Source: Nocardia alba NBRC 108234 (GTDB taxonomy: Bacteria > Actinomycetota > Actinomycetes > Mycobacteriales > Mycobacteriaceae). Taken from it: DNA of 64,000 bases. The DNA lies in the NCBI RefSeq assembly GCF_001612665.1, contig NZ_BDAX01000019.1, positions 62,001-126,000 on the forward strand, in the 5' to 3' direction. Below, piece after piece: positions 17,322 through 25,837 of this stretch; within the stretch, counting starts at the first letter, position 1, and each line of letters opens with the position of its first letter. A model generated the notes under the pieces. It saw nothing but the letters and a program-made list of their open reading frames with translations, made no database searches and was not told the DNA's origin. The translations under genes were made by a program, and so were the position numbers.

Positions 17322-18227
17322 ATGAGCATTCGCGCACTCGGCTACATGCGCATCGAGGCCACCGACATGGCGGCCTGGCGCGAATACGGCCTCAAGGTGC
17401 TCGGCATGATGGAGGGCAGCGGGCTCGACCCCGACGCGCTCTACCTGCGCATGGACGATTTCGCCGCCCGCCTGGTGATCGTCCCCGGTGAGCAGGATCG
17501 GCTGCTGGTCTCGGGCTGGGAGGTCACCGACGCTCCCGGCCTGCAACAGCTGCGCGAGACCCTGGACAAGGCCGGGGTCGACTTCACCGAGGGCACCAAG
17601 GAGGAGCTCGGTGAGCGCCGCGTCGAGGGCATGATCCGATTCCAGGATCCGTCCGGCAACACCCTCGAGGCGTTCTACGGCGCGCAATACCTGGGCCGCC
17701 GCTTCGTGAGCCCCTACGGCCACAAGTTCGTCACCGCCGAGCAGGGCCTGGGCCATGTGGTCCTCACCTGCACCGACGATGCCGCGGCACAGGCTTTCTA
17801 CCAGGACATCCTCGGTTTCCGGCTGCGCGACTCCATGCGGCTGCCGCCGCAGATGGTCGGCCGTCCCGCCGACGGCGACCCGGCCTGGCTGCGCTTCTAC
17901 GGCTGCAACCCGCGCCACCACGCGCTGGCGTTCCTGCCGCTGCCCAATCCCACCGGCATCGTGCACCTCATGGTCGAGGTGGAAAACTCCGACGACGTCG
18001 GCCTCTGCCTCGACCGCGCCTATCGCAAGAAGGTGAAGATGTCGGCCACCCTCGGCAGGCACATCAACGACAAGATGCTGTCGTTCTACATGAAGACGCC
18101 CGGCGGATTCGACATCGAATTCGGCTGTGAGGGACTGGAAGTCGACGACCACGCCTGGGTCGCCCGCGAATCGACCGCGGTCAGCCTGTGGGGTCACGAC
18201 TTCACTGTCGGATTCAAGCAGCAATAG
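17322..18227 (+). CDS. hsaC: Extradiol dioxygenase HsaC
   Basis: 301 residues, type I extradiol dioxygenase with two vicinal-oxygen-chelate domains. Iron ligands His145 (GLGHVVL), His215 (GIVHLMVE) and Glu266 (DIEFGCEG) are all present at the same residue numbers I recall for M. tuberculosis HsaC. It cleaves ring A of 3,4-DHSA. The ATG abuts the hsaD TAG, implying coupling. Confidence 0.96.
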   Translation: MSIRALGYMRIEATDMAAWREYGLKVLGMMEGSGLDPDALYLRMDDFAARLVIVPGEQDRLLVSGWEVTDAPGLQQLRETLDKAGVDFTEGTKEELGERRVEGMIRFQDPSGNTLEAFYGAQYLGRRFVSPYGHKFVTAEQGLGHVVLTCTDDAAAQAFYQDILGFRLRDSMRLPPQMVGRPADGDPAWLRFYGCNPRHHALAFLPLPNPTGIVHLMVEVENSDDVGLCLDRAYRKKVKMSATLGRHINDKMLSFYMKTPGGFDIEFGCEGLEVDDHAWVARESTAVSLWGHDFTVGFKQQ

Positions 18228-18244
18228 GAACGGCGGCGAAGGAC

Positions 18245-18820
18245 ATGACCGAACAGACCCCGGCGATCGACGGCCGGCAGTTCCGCACGGTGCTCGGGCA
18301 GTTCTGCACCGGCATCACCGTGATCACCGCGCTCGACCCGGCGGGTGACCCCATCGGGTTCGCCTGCCAGTCCTTCGCCGCCCTCTCCCTCGACCCGCCG
18401 CTGGTGCTGTTCTGCCCCACCAAGGGCTCGCGCTCCTGGGCGGCGATCGAGGCGGCGGGCAAGTTCTGCGTGAACGTGCTCTCCGAGCAACAGCAGCCGG
18501 TCTGCGCGCGTTTCGGTTCCAGGGAGACCGACAAATTCGCCGGAGTCTCCTGGCACACCTCCGAACTCGGCGTTCCGGTGATCGACGAGTCGCTGGCCAC
18601 CATCGAATGCACGGTCGACTCCGTCGTCGACGGCGGCGACCATTACATCGTCATCGGCCGGGTCCACGCGCTCGCGGAATCGGAAACCACCGGCGGGCGA
18701 CCGCTGCTGTTCTACCGCGGCCAGTACACCGGCATCGAGCCGGACAAGACCACCCCCGCCCCCTGGCGCGCGGACCTGGACCACTTCCTCACCACCACCA
18801 GCCTCGACACCTGGCTGTGA
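18245..18820 (+). CDS. hsaB: Flavin reductase HsaB
   Basis: 191 residues, flavin reductase domain with FCTGITVITALD, GFACQSFAALSLDPPLVLFCP and FYRGQY. It supplies reduced FMN to HsaA. ATG 18245 follows GAAGGA. It is the last gene of the hsaADCB operon; a convergent gene starts its 3' end 31 bases later, with no clear terminator between. Confidence 0.93.
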   Translation: MTEQTPAIDGRQFRTVLGQFCTGITVITALDPAGDPIGFACQSFAALSLDPPLVLFCPTKGSRSWAAIEAAGKFCVNVLSEQQQPVCARFGSRETDKFAGVSWHTSELGVPVIDESLATIECTVDSVVDGGDHYIVIGRVHALAESETTGGRPLLFYRGQYTGIEPDKTTPAPWRADLDHFLTTTSLDTWL

Positions 18821-18851
18821 ACGCCGCTGCCCCGCACTGGTAGCGGGCCGC

Positions 18852-20054
18852 TCAGCCCGCGGCGACCAGTGCGGTGAGCAGTGCCGAGGACAGTGCCGCG
18901 GCGTTGGCCTCGGCGCCGGCCCAGCTGCGGGTGGTGACGGTCATCGCCGACGGGTCCGGTAGGCCGATGCAGTGCGGCGCGAACGCGGCGAAGAACCGGT
19001 CAGGGTCGAGCAGTGTCTCGGGTACGTGGACACCCGGCCTGGACTCCATCGACAGAAGTAGCGCGCCGATCGCCAGCGGCACACCGGTGTTCTCGGCCAT
19101 CGACAAACCGGGGACCTGACACAGTGCCGTGGCGACCGTCGCCTCGGAGCCGTCGCGCACGCCCGTGGCGATCGCGAACAGCGGTGGCAGTCGACCGGCC
19201 GCGACGAGGGTCGCCGGGTCGGCGGGCAGTAGACGTTCCGCCCGGGCAGCCAGGCCGGCCGCGCGGTCGACGGTCAGCAGTCGGCGGTTGATCGCCCAGC
19301 GCAGCGCGAGCAGCGCGGCCGAGGTCGAACGATCGCCGACGGCCACCGAGGTCGCCTCCCGAACGTCGGGGAAGGCCAGCGGCAGCGTAATCGCCTCCGG
19401 GTGACCGAAGCTCCGGCCCGCACTGGGACCGAGTCCCGGGTAGTCGAACCGAACCCGTTGCAGCGCAGGGCGTTCGGTGTGCGTCCGGTGGCGGGTGACC
19501 GGAATGTTCCCGCTGATCTGCCGCATGCCGTGGACGACCGCGGCGGTCGGACCCGTGGTCTCGGACGCGGGGTGGGCCGAGTGGATGTTCCAGCCGGTGA
19601 TCAGGGAGTCGACCCGGTCGAGCTCGGCGCCGGCCCGCAGCGCGAGCAGGTTGGCGACGCCGGGGCTGGCACCCATCCCGAGCAGTGCGGTGACGCCCGC
19701 CGCCTTCGCCCGTGCGCCCAGTTCGAGCATCTCGATGGTCGGCTGCGGATCGTCGCAGATGTCGATGTAGTCGCAGCCCGCGGCGATGGCGGCGGCCAAG
19801 ATCGGCGGGCCGAAGCGGAAATACGGACCGACCGTGTTCACGACGATGTCCACCTGGCGCAGGGCGTGCGCCAGCGCCGCCGCGTCGGTGACGTCGAGAC
19901 CGCGGGCTTCGGCGCCGAGCTCAGCGGCCACCCTGCACGCCGCCGATTCGTCCCGATCGGCGATCGTCACGTTGGTCACCCTGCTGTCGGCGCGCAGGAC
20001 ACGCGCCGCGACCCGCCCCATTTCCCCTGCCCCGCCCAGTGCCAGTACTCGCAT
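18852..20054 (-). CDS. Saccharopine dehydrogenase-like NAD(P)-binding protein
   Basis: 400 residues. The N-terminal Rossmann motif is LALGGAGEMGRVAARVL, followed by NTVGPYFRFG, typical of saccharopine-dehydrogenase-like oxidoreductases, including carboxynorspermidine synthase and trans-acting enoyl reductase relatives. The substrate is unknown. ATG 20054 is preferred over GTG 20057 because GGAGG lies 5 bases upstream. It is divergent from a TetR gene only 30 bases away, which probably regulates it. Confidence 0.8.
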   Translation of the reverse strand: MRVLALGGAGEMGRVAARVLRADSRVTNVTIADRDESAACRVAAELGAEARGLDVTDAAALAHALRQVDIVVNTVGPYFRFGPPILAAAIAAGCDYIDICDDPQPTIEMLELGARAKAAGVTALLGMGASPGVANLLALRAGAELDRVDSLITGWNIHSAHPASETTGPTAAVVHGMRQISGNIPVTRHRTHTERPALQRVRFDYPGLGPSAGRSFGHPEAITLPLAFPDVREATSVAVGDRSTSAALLALRWAINRRLLTVDRAAGLAARAERLLPADPATLVAAGRLPPLFAIATGVRDGSEATVATALCQVPGLSMAENTGVPLAIGALLLSMESRPGVHVPETLLDPDRFFAAFAPHCIGLPDPSAMTVTTRSWAGAEANAAALSSALLTALVAAG

Positions 20055-20069
20055 CACTGCCTCCCGTCG

Positions 20070-20077
20070 AATATATT
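20070..20077. promoter_or_regulatory. Symmetrical -10 element shared by divergent genes
   Basis: The perfect palindrome AATATATT is in the 30-base gap between the saccharopine-dehydrogenase-like gene and the TetR gene. TATATT is suitably placed as a -10 box for a leaderless tetR transcript starting at 20085; read on the other strand it can serve the divergent gene. Confidence 0.45.
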
Positions 20078-20078
20078 G

Positions 20079-20092
20079 ACTATCATGACAGT
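20079..20092. promoter_or_regulatory. Candidate TetR operator overlapping the tetR start
   Basis: ACTATCATGACAGT is a 14-bp palindrome with six of seven pairs matched, overlapping the ATG of the TetR gene. Position suggests autorepression and control of the divergent gene. Confidence 0.5.
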
Positions 20093-20684
20093 AAATAAAG
20101 TCGGCCGCCCGAGCAAGGCCAAGGAGCGGATCGCCCAGATCCTGCGGGCGGCGCGCTCAGTGGTGGCCGAGGAGGGCTTCGCCGCCACGACACTGTCGCG
20201 AGTGGCCACGGCGGCGGGCGTCCAACGCACCCTGGTCCTGCACTATTTCGGCAGCCGGGACGGGCTCATGCAGGCGTTCATCACCGATGCGGTCGCGGCC
20301 TACGGCGACGCGATGTTGCGCCTCGGGGCCGACGAGCCGATCGAGGAGCGCGTGGCGCTGATGTTCGGACCGGGCGCGTACGAGAGTCGCGACGACCTGG
20401 TGGTGTGGTGTGAACTGGTCGCCCTGTCGGCCAGGGAATCCGTGGTCCGGCAACGGCTTCGCGAACTCTGGAGCGACCGGTGGCTGCCGGGACTGGAACA
20501 CCGACTCGAGGTCGCCTACCCGACCGCGCCACCCGAGCGCGTCGCCGCCACCGCCTATGCCCTCGCGTGCCTGTTCGAGGCTCACTGGGCTTTCCACCTC
20601 CAGGGCATCGACAGCCCAGAGCGCGCGGACCAGGCACGACAGGCCGCTCGAACGCTGCTCGCCGCACTGCCCATCGACCCATAG
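20085..20684 (+). CDS. TetR-family regulator
   Basis: 199 residues. The N-terminal helix-turn-helix is ATTLSRVATAAGVQRTLVLHYFGSRDGLMQAF. The C-terminal domain contains AYALACLFEAHWAFHLQG, a BetI-like ligand domain. The likely target is the divergent saccharopine-dehydrogenase-like gene. The upstream -10-like TATATT is 8 bases from the ATG, consistent with a leaderless mRNA. Confidence 0.87.
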   Translation: MTVNKVGRPSKAKERIAQILRAARSVVAEEGFAATTLSRVATAAGVQRTLVLHYFGSRDGLMQAFITDAVAAYGDAMLRLGADEPIEERVALMFGPGAYESRDDLVVWCELVALSARESVVRQRLRELWSDRWLPGLEHRLEVAYPTAPPERVAATAYALACLFEAHWAFHLQGIDSPERADQARQAARTLLAALPIDP

Positions 20685-20788
20685 CGTTCGCCGCGTCGTA
20701 CCCCTCCCGGACGGCGGCCGCCCCGTCCCTGATTTCGCTGGCGTAAACCGCTCATTTGGTGAGCACTTTTCCCAGCAGGATGGGACTC

Positions 20789-21223
20789 ATGAACCGGATC
20801 GAATTCATCACCTGCGCCGACGCGGCCGAATGGACGGCCTGGCTGGCGGCCAATCATGACGACGCGGGCGAGGTCTGGGTGCGGATTGCCAAGAAGGGCG
20901 CCCCCGAGCCCTCGGTGACGATCACCGAAACCCTCGACGGCGCCCTCTGCTACGGCTGGATCGACAGCCACCGCCGCGCCTACGACGCCGACCACTACCT
21001 CCAGCGCTACTCGCCCCGGCGCCCGAGAAGCCCGTGGTCCCGGCTCAACATCGCCAAGGCGGCGGCCCTGATCGCGGCGGGCCGAATGCGCACCGCGGGA
21101 TTCGCGGCCATCGAGCAGGCCGTCACCACCGGCAGCTGGACCGGCCCGGCGCCGGCGATGCCTGGATCGACCGACGATCACACGGAATCGCTCGCGGGCG
21201 ATTCTCGCGCGATCCCCGGTTGA
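20789..21223 (+). CDS. YdeI/OmpD-associated family protein, apparently shortened
   Basis: About 144 residues. FITCADAAEWTAWLAANHDDAGEVWVRIAKKG and the CYGWIDSHRRAYDADHYLQRYSPRRPRSPWS segment identify the YdeI (DUF1801-associated, bacteriocin-protection-like) family. Typical members have a further C-terminal helical part of about 50 residues; here the last 30 residues (PAMPGSTDDHTESLAGDS) do not resemble it, so the gene may be 3'-truncated or frameshifted. ATG 20789 is chosen, with ATG 20780 as an alternative. Function unknown. Confidence 0.75.
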   Translation: MNRIEFITCADAAEWTAWLAANHDDAGEVWVRIAKKGAPEPSVTITETLDGALCYGWIDSHRRAYDADHYLQRYSPRRPRSPWSRLNIAKAAALIAAGRMRTAGFAAIEQAVTTGSWTGPAPAMPGSTDDHTESLAGDSRAIPG

Positions 21224-21236
21224 TCAGCTGTCCGGG

Positions 21237-22097
21237 TCAGGCGATCCGCAGGACGACATCACTGAGGACGGGGGCGTCGTCTCGTTCGACCACGGTGACG
21301 ACCGCGATCAGCTGATCGTCCTCGCGCCAGACCTTGGTGCGCAGGGTCTCGCCCGGGTAGAGCACGCCGGCGAACTTGGCGCGGAAACCGCCGACCCTGG
21401 TGGCGTCGCTGTCCAGGAAGTGGTCGGTGACGGCTTTGCAGACGGTGCCGTAGGTGCACAGCCCGTGCAGGATCGGGGCGGGAAAGCCTGCGCCACGGGC
21501 GAATTCGGGGTCCGAGTGCAGGGGGTTGCGGTCACCGGAGAGGCGGTACAGCAGGGCCTGCTGCGGCAGTGTCGGGGTGAGCAGCTCCGCGTCGGGGGCG
21601 CGATCGGGCAGTTCGGTGCGGGCGCTCGGACCGCGCTCGCCGCCGAAGCCGCCTTCGTCCCTGGCGAAGATGGAGGAGCGGGCGGTCCACAGCGGTTCGC
21701 CGTCGGATCCGGTGATGGTGTGCTCCTGCACGATCACCGCGTTGGCGCCCTTGTCCCAGATCTCGACGATCCGACCAGCCCAGAGCGCCTTGCCCGCGGC
21801 CGGAATCGGCCGGTGCGCCACCACTTCCTGGTGGCCGTGCACCACCTTGGCCAGGTCGATCTCGATACCGGGGAAACTCACCCGCGGCGGCTCGGTCTCG
21901 CCGAGGGTCGGCGCCACCGCAGCGAAGGTCGGCAGCACCTGGGGTGCGCGATCGTCGAGGTAGGCCAGCTCGGCCGGGTCGGTCGGACGAGCGCCCGCGC
22001 CGAGGCCGAGGTGATAGAGCTGCACGTCGGTGGCCGTCCAGCTGAACTCGCGCGAGGGCAGTGTCGCGCCGAGCGCGGTCGACAGATCAATGGGCAT
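21237..22097 (-). CDS. chsH3: MaoC-like (R)-enoyl-CoA hydratase, Rv3538/ChsH3 type
   Basis: 286 residues, two hotdog repeats as in the hydratase-2 part of multifunctional enzyme 2. The catalytic Asp/His motif is in LYRLSGDRNPLHSDPEFARGAGFPAPILHGLC, with a degenerate N-terminal repeat before it. It sits downstream of kstD, as Rv3538 does. In M. tuberculosis the product hydrates a steroid side-chain enoyl-CoA. About 40 bases separate it from a remnant ORF following kstD, so it may be read from the kstD promoter. Confidence 0.85.
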   Translation of the reverse strand: MPIDLSTALGATLPSREFSWTATDVQLYHLGLGAGARPTDPAELAYLDDRAPQVLPTFAAVAPTLGETEPPRVSFPGIEIDLAKVVHGHQEVVAHRPIPAAGKALWAGRIVEIWDKGANAVIVQEHTITGSDGEPLWTARSSIFARDEGGFGGERGPSARTELPDRAPDAELLTPTLPQQALLYRLSGDRNPLHSDPEFARGAGFPAPILHGLCTYGTVCKAVTDHFLDSDATRVGGFRAKFAGVLYPGETLRTKVWREDDQLIAVVTVVERDDAPVLSDVVLRIA

Positions 22098-22139
22098 CGG
22101 TTACTCCTGCTTGTCCGCTGAACAGTGCGAAAGGCTGGT

Positions 22140-22226
22140 TCATCCGTCGACCTCGTCCGCCGACCCGGTCATCGAGACGTCGATGACGGCCAGATAGCCG
22201 ATCGTGATGGTGGGGCTGACCCTCAT
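22140..22226 (-). pseudogene. Remnant of a second KstD-like C-terminus (28 codons)
   Basis: Directly after kstD, overlapping its stop by ATGA, lies an ORF of 28 codons beginning MRVSPTITIGYLAVIDVS. This resembles the end of KstD itself (GPAITFGYLAVLDI), the conserved C-terminal FAD-contact segment of the family. Over 14 codons I count 32 of 42 identical bases, and the differences are mostly silent or conservative. It looks like the residue of a tandem flavoprotein gene whose body was deleted. Translation is possible but a function is doubtful. Confidence 0.65.
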
Positions 22227-23917
22227 GCGGTCGCCTTCGCCGAGTCGGTCTTCTTCCTGGCGACGATGTCGAGCACAGCCAGGTAGCCGAAGGTGATCGC
22301 GGGGCCGATGGTCGCGCCGGGGCCCGCGTAGGTGTGGCCCATCACCGGCGAGCTGGTGTTGCCCGCGGCGTAGAGGCCGTCGATGACGGAATTGTCCTCG
22401 CGCAGCACACGTGCGGCCGTGTCGGTGACGAGGCCGCCTTTGGTGCCGAGGTCGCCGGGCACCATCTTCGCCGCGTAGAACGGGCCCTGCGACAGTTCGG
22501 CCAGGCACGGATTCGGCTTCACGGTCGGGTCGCCGTAGTAGCGGTCGTAGTGGCTGTTGCCGCGGCCGTAATCCTCGTCCTTGCCAGTGGCGGCGAAGCC
22601 GTTGAAGCGCTCGACCGTCGAGGTCAGGCTCTCGACGGGCACGCCGATGCGCTCGGCCAGCTCCGCGATCGTGTCGGCCTTGACGATGTTGTCGTTCTCC
22701 AGCCAGCGCGACGGAAAGCGCTGTCCCGGTTGCAGACCCGCGAAGATGTAGCGGTTGCGGTAGCGCTGGTCGAACACCAGCCAGGACGGCACGTTCTCGC
22801 CGGGGCCGGGGCCCTGACCGTACTCACCGCCGTACATGGTGTGCACCGCCTCGACATAGGGAGCCGATTCGTTGCCGAAGCGCTCGCCCCGGTCGTTGAC
22901 CATGATGGTGCCGGGCAGATTGCGCTCGGCCAGCGCGAACCAGGGCTTGCCGCCCTTGAAGATCGTCGGACCCCACCAGGCGTCCTCCATGAACCCGACC
23001 GTCGCGCCCGCTGCCATGCCCGCGACGATGCCATCGCCGGTGTTGGCCGCGGCGCCGGTTGTCCACTCAGTGGTTATCGGCTGACGCTGGTACTTGGCCC
23101 GCATGTCGGCGTTGTGCTCGAACCCGCCCGCGCCGAGGATCACGCCGTAGCGCGCGGTGAAGGTGACCGGTTCGCCGTCGACGGTGGCCTTGACCCCGGT
23201 GACCGTGCCGTCGGTGACCACCAGGTCGGTGAGTGGGGTGTTGAGCAGCACCGGCACGCCCGCGTCGAGCAGGCCCTTGCGCATGGCGGCGATGATGGCC
23301 TGCCCCATGCCGAGCAGATGCTTGCCGGTCCACTTCGCCAGGTAGGTGCGCGCGCCGACGCGCAACGCCCGCATCGCGCCCTTGGGATGACGGCGGATCA
23401 GGTTGAGCCGCACGAAGTCGGCCTGCATGACGACCACGTTCAGCGGCGCCTTGGCGTAGGGCGGTTCCAGGTTGGCCAGTTCCGCGCCGAGCACTTTGCC
23501 GTTGAACGGTGTCGGTTCGCACGAGCGCCCCTGACCGAGCCCGCCCGGCGCTTCGGGGTAGTAATCGGAGTAGCCGGGAACCCACTTCATCTTCAGCGGA
23601 GTGTGGTCGAGGACGAAGTCGAACGCCTCGGCGCCGCGATCGAGGTAGGTGTCGATCTTCGCGGTGGGCACCGCGTCGCCGATGATGCTGTGCAGATAGG
23701 TGCGCGCGTCCTCGCGGTCGTCGGGCCTGCCCGCGGCGAGCAACGCCTTGTTGCCCGGAATCCAGACGCCACCGCCGGATCGGGCCGTCGACCCGCCGTA
23801 GTGCGCGGCCTTCTCCAGCAGCACAACGCTCAGTCCCTTGTGGGCCGCGGTGAGGGCCGCGGTCATCCCGGCGGCGCCGCTCCCGACGACCACGACATCG
23901 TATTCCCGATCACTCAT
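22223..23917 (-). CDS. kstD: 3-ketosteroid delta1-dehydrogenase KstD
   Basis: 564 residues. The N-terminal FAD motif is VVVVGSGAAGMTAAL, followed by YGGSTARSGGGVWIP; the C-terminal FAD segment is GHTYAGPGATIGPAITFGYLA. Other hallmarks are KWVPGYSDYYPEAPGG and KMVPGDLGTKGG. It introduces the C1-C2 double bond in 3-ketosteroids and acts with KshA in ring opening. ATG 23917 is given; GTG 23926 would add MFY, and the same residues are annotated in M. tuberculosis KstD. That extension is encoded by the KstR operator itself, and no ribosome binding site precedes either start. Confidence 0.95.
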   Translation of the reverse strand: MSDREYDVVVVGSGAAGMTAALTAAHKGLSVVLLEKAAHYGGSTARSGGGVWIPGNKALLAAGRPDDREDARTYLHSIIGDAVPTAKIDTYLDRGAEAFDFVLDHTPLKMKWVPGYSDYYPEAPGGLGQGRSCEPTPFNGKVLGAELANLEPPYAKAPLNVVVMQADFVRLNLIRRHPKGAMRALRVGARTYLAKWTGKHLLGMGQAIIAAMRKGLLDAGVPVLLNTPLTDLVVTDGTVTGVKATVDGEPVTFTARYGVILGAGGFEHNADMRAKYQRQPITTEWTTGAAANTGDGIVAGMAAGATVGFMEDAWWGPTIFKGGKPWFALAERNLPGTIMVNDRGERFGNESAPYVEAVHTMYGGEYGQGPGPGENVPSWLVFDQRYRNRYIFAGLQPGQRFPSRWLENDNIVKADTIAELAERIGVPVESLTSTVERFNGFAATGKDEDYGRGNSHYDRYYGDPTVKPNPCLAELSQGPFYAAKMVPGDLGTKGGLVTDTAARVLREDNSVIDGLYAAGNTSSPVMGHTYAGPGATIGPAITFGYLAVLDIVARKKTDSAKATA

Positions 23918-23918
23918 G

Positions 23919-23932
23919 TAGAACACGTTATA
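23919..23932. promoter_or_regulatory. KstR operator adjoining the kstD start
   Basis: TAGAACACGTTATA matches TnnAACnnGTTnnA exactly and begins two bases upstream of the kstD ATG (it overlaps the alternative GTG at 23926). This implies a leaderless or very short kstD leader. Confidence 0.88.
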
Positions 23933-23971
23933 GAAGGGTCCGGTCGTTGGACAGATAAAAATCGAACTCAG

Positions 23972-23985
23972 TAGAACATGTTGCA
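23972..23985. promoter_or_regulatory. KstR operator, middle of the kstD-hsaE region
   Basis: TAGAACATGTTGCA is an exact match to the KstR motif, 53 bases from the site next to kstD, in the divergent promoter region. Confidence 0.85.
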
Positions 23986-24038
23986 GAAATCACCAGATGT
24001 AGCGTTGTATTGTCAGGTGAACGGCCGATGCTGAATCG

Positions 24039-24052
24039 GAAAACCGGTTACA
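24039..24052. promoter_or_regulatory. KstR-like operator proximal to hsaE
   Basis: GAAAACCGGTTACA agrees with seven of eight specified positions of the KstR motif, 55 bases upstream of the hsaE GTG. Confidence 0.6.
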
Positions 24053-24107
24053 GTTTTGGCGTCTAGATTCTGCCGACCGTGCTGACTGTGCTGCCAAGGA
24101 GGTCCGC

Positions 24108-24893
24108 GTGCTGCCTGACGCGGTACGAACCCATCTCGCCGATGAACTGGCCCGCGCCGAAGACGAGCGCGTGGCCGTGCCGCCGCTCGTCGACCGGTTC
24201 CCCGATATCGATGTGGTCGATGCCTACGAGATCCAGCTGCTCAATATCCAGCGTCGGCTCCGGTCCGGCGCGAAGGTGGTCGGGCACAAGGTGGGGCTGT
24301 CGTCGAAGGCGATGCAGGAGATGATGGGCGTCGACGAGCCCGACTACGGTCACCTGCTCGCCGACATGGAGGTCTACGAAGACGTCCCCGTCGACACCTC
24401 GAAGTTCCTGCTGCCGCGCGTGGAGGTCGAGGTCGGGTTCATCCTCGGCGCCGACCTGCCCGGCCAGGACTGCACCGAGGCCGACGTGCTGGCCGCGACC
24501 GTGGCGTACGCACCCTCGATCGAACTCATCGACTCGCGCATCAACGACTGGAAGATCGGCCTGACCGACACCATCGCCGACAACGCCTCCTCGGCCGGAT
24601 GGGTGCTCGGCAAAGAACGCGTCGCACCCGGCGACATCGACATCAAGGCCATCGACGCCGTGCTCACCCGCAACGGCGAGGTCATCGCCGAGGGCCGCAG
24701 CGACGCGGTGCTGGGCGATCCGGTGATCGCCGTCGCGTGGCTGGCGCGCAAAGTCGCGACCTTCGGGGTGCGGTTGAAGAAGGGCGACATCGTGCTACCC
24801 GGTTCCTGCACCCGCGCCATCGACGCCCGCCCCGGTGACGACTTCCTCGCCGAGTTCACCGGACTCGGTTCCGTCCGCTTGCGTTTCAGCTGA
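24108..24893 (+). CDS. hsaE: 2-hydroxyhexa-2,4-dienoate hydratase HsaE
   Basis: 261 residues of the MhpD/fumarylacetoacetase-like hydratase family, with GHKVGLSSKAMQEMMGVDEPDYG, VEVEVGFILGADLPG and ELIDSRINDWKIGLTDTIADNASS. It hydrates the dienoate released by HsaD, giving 4-hydroxy-2-oxohexanoate. The GTG start has AAGGAGG 5 bases upstream, a strong site. It heads the hsaE-hsaG-hsaF operon. Confidence 0.93.
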   Translation: MLPDAVRTHLADELARAEDERVAVPPLVDRFPDIDVVDAYEIQLLNIQRRLRSGAKVVGHKVGLSSKAMQEMMGVDEPDYGHLLADMEVYEDVPVDTSKFLLPRVEVEVGFILGADLPGQDCTEADVLAATVAYAPSIELIDSRINDWKIGLTDTIADNASSAGWVLGKERVAPGDIDIKAIDAVLTRNGEVIAEGRSDAVLGDPVIAVAWLARKVATFGVRLKKGDIVLPGSCTRAIDARPGDDFLAEFTGLGSVRLRFS

Positions 24894-24916
24894 ACCAGAC
24901 TTCCTAGGAGAACACC

Positions 24917-25822
24917 GTGACCAGCAAAGTCACCGCCGCGATCGTGGGGTCCGGCAACATCAGCACCGATCTGCTCTACAAGCTGCTGCGCTCGGACAAG
25001 ATCGAGCCGCGCTGGATGATCGGCATCGACCCCGATTCGGAGGGGCTGAAGCGGGCGAGCGGGCTGGGTCTGGAAACCTCCGCCGAGGGCGCGGACTGGC
25101 TGCTCGCCCTCGACGAGAAGCCGGATCTGCTGTTCGAGGCCACCTCCGCCTACGTGCACCGCGCGTACGCGCCGAAATACGAGGCCGCGGGTATCCGCGC
25201 CGTCGACCTCACCCCGGCCGCTGTCGGCCCGGCCGTGATCCCCCCGGTGAACCTGGATTCACTGCGGGACGCGGCGAACGTCAACATGATCACCTGCGGT
25301 GGTCAGGCCACGATTCCGATGGTCAACGCGGTCTCGCGGGTGGTCCCGGTGTCCTACGCCGAGATCGTGGCCTCGGTGTCCTCGGTGTCGGCCGGACCGG
25401 GTACCCGCGCGAACATCGACGAGTTCACCAAGACCACCTCCAAGGGTGTGGAATCCATCGGCGGCGCCGAACGCGGTAAGGCCATCATCATCCTGAACCC
25501 GGCCGAGCCGCCGATGATCATGCGCGACACCATCTTCTGCGCCATCCCCGAGGATGCCGATCGCGACGCGATCTCCGAGTCGATCTTCCGGATGGAGAAG
25601 TCCATTCAGGAGTACGTGCCCGGCTACCGGCTGCTCAACGACCCGCAGTTCGACGAACCGTCGCTGGTATCCGGCGGCTTGGCGAAGGTGTCGATCTTCG
25701 TCGAGGTCGAGGGCGCGGGCGACTTCCTGCCGCCGTACGCGGGCAACCTCGACATCATGACCGCCGCGGCCACCAAGGTCGGCGATGTGCTGGCCGATCA
25801 AATCCTCTCGGCTCGGGTGTAA
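24917..25822 (+). CDS. hsaG: Acylating aldehyde (propanal) dehydrogenase HsaG
   Basis: 301 residues, acetaldehyde dehydrogenase (acylating) family. The N-terminal Rossmann motif is AAIVGSGNISTDL; the catalytic Cys is in NMITCGGQATIPMV. It converts propanal from HsaF to propanoyl-CoA by substrate channelling in an HsaF-HsaG complex. The GTG start follows TAGGAGAAC. Order and spacing (23 and 15 bases) show one operon. Confidence 0.94.
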   Translation: MTSKVTAAIVGSGNISTDLLYKLLRSDKIEPRWMIGIDPDSEGLKRASGLGLETSAEGADWLLALDEKPDLLFEATSAYVHRAYAPKYEAAGIRAVDLTPAAVGPAVIPPVNLDSLRDAANVNMITCGGQATIPMVNAVSRVVPVSYAEIVASVSSVSAGPGTRANIDEFTKTTSKGVESIGGAERGKAIIILNPAEPPMIMRDTIFCAIPEDADRDAISESIFRMEKSIQEYVPGYRLLNDPQFDEPSLVSGGLAKVSIFVEVEGAGDFLPPYAGNLDIMTAAATKVGDVLADQILSARV

Positions 25823-25837
25823 GGGAGAAATGCGACC

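Noticed and set aside
15177..18224. A minus-strand open frame of about 1000 codons opposite hsaA, hsaD and hsaC
   Set aside because: It is the antisense of three genes with all catalytic residues visible. The product looks like composition-driven His/Val/Gly/Arg-rich sequence.
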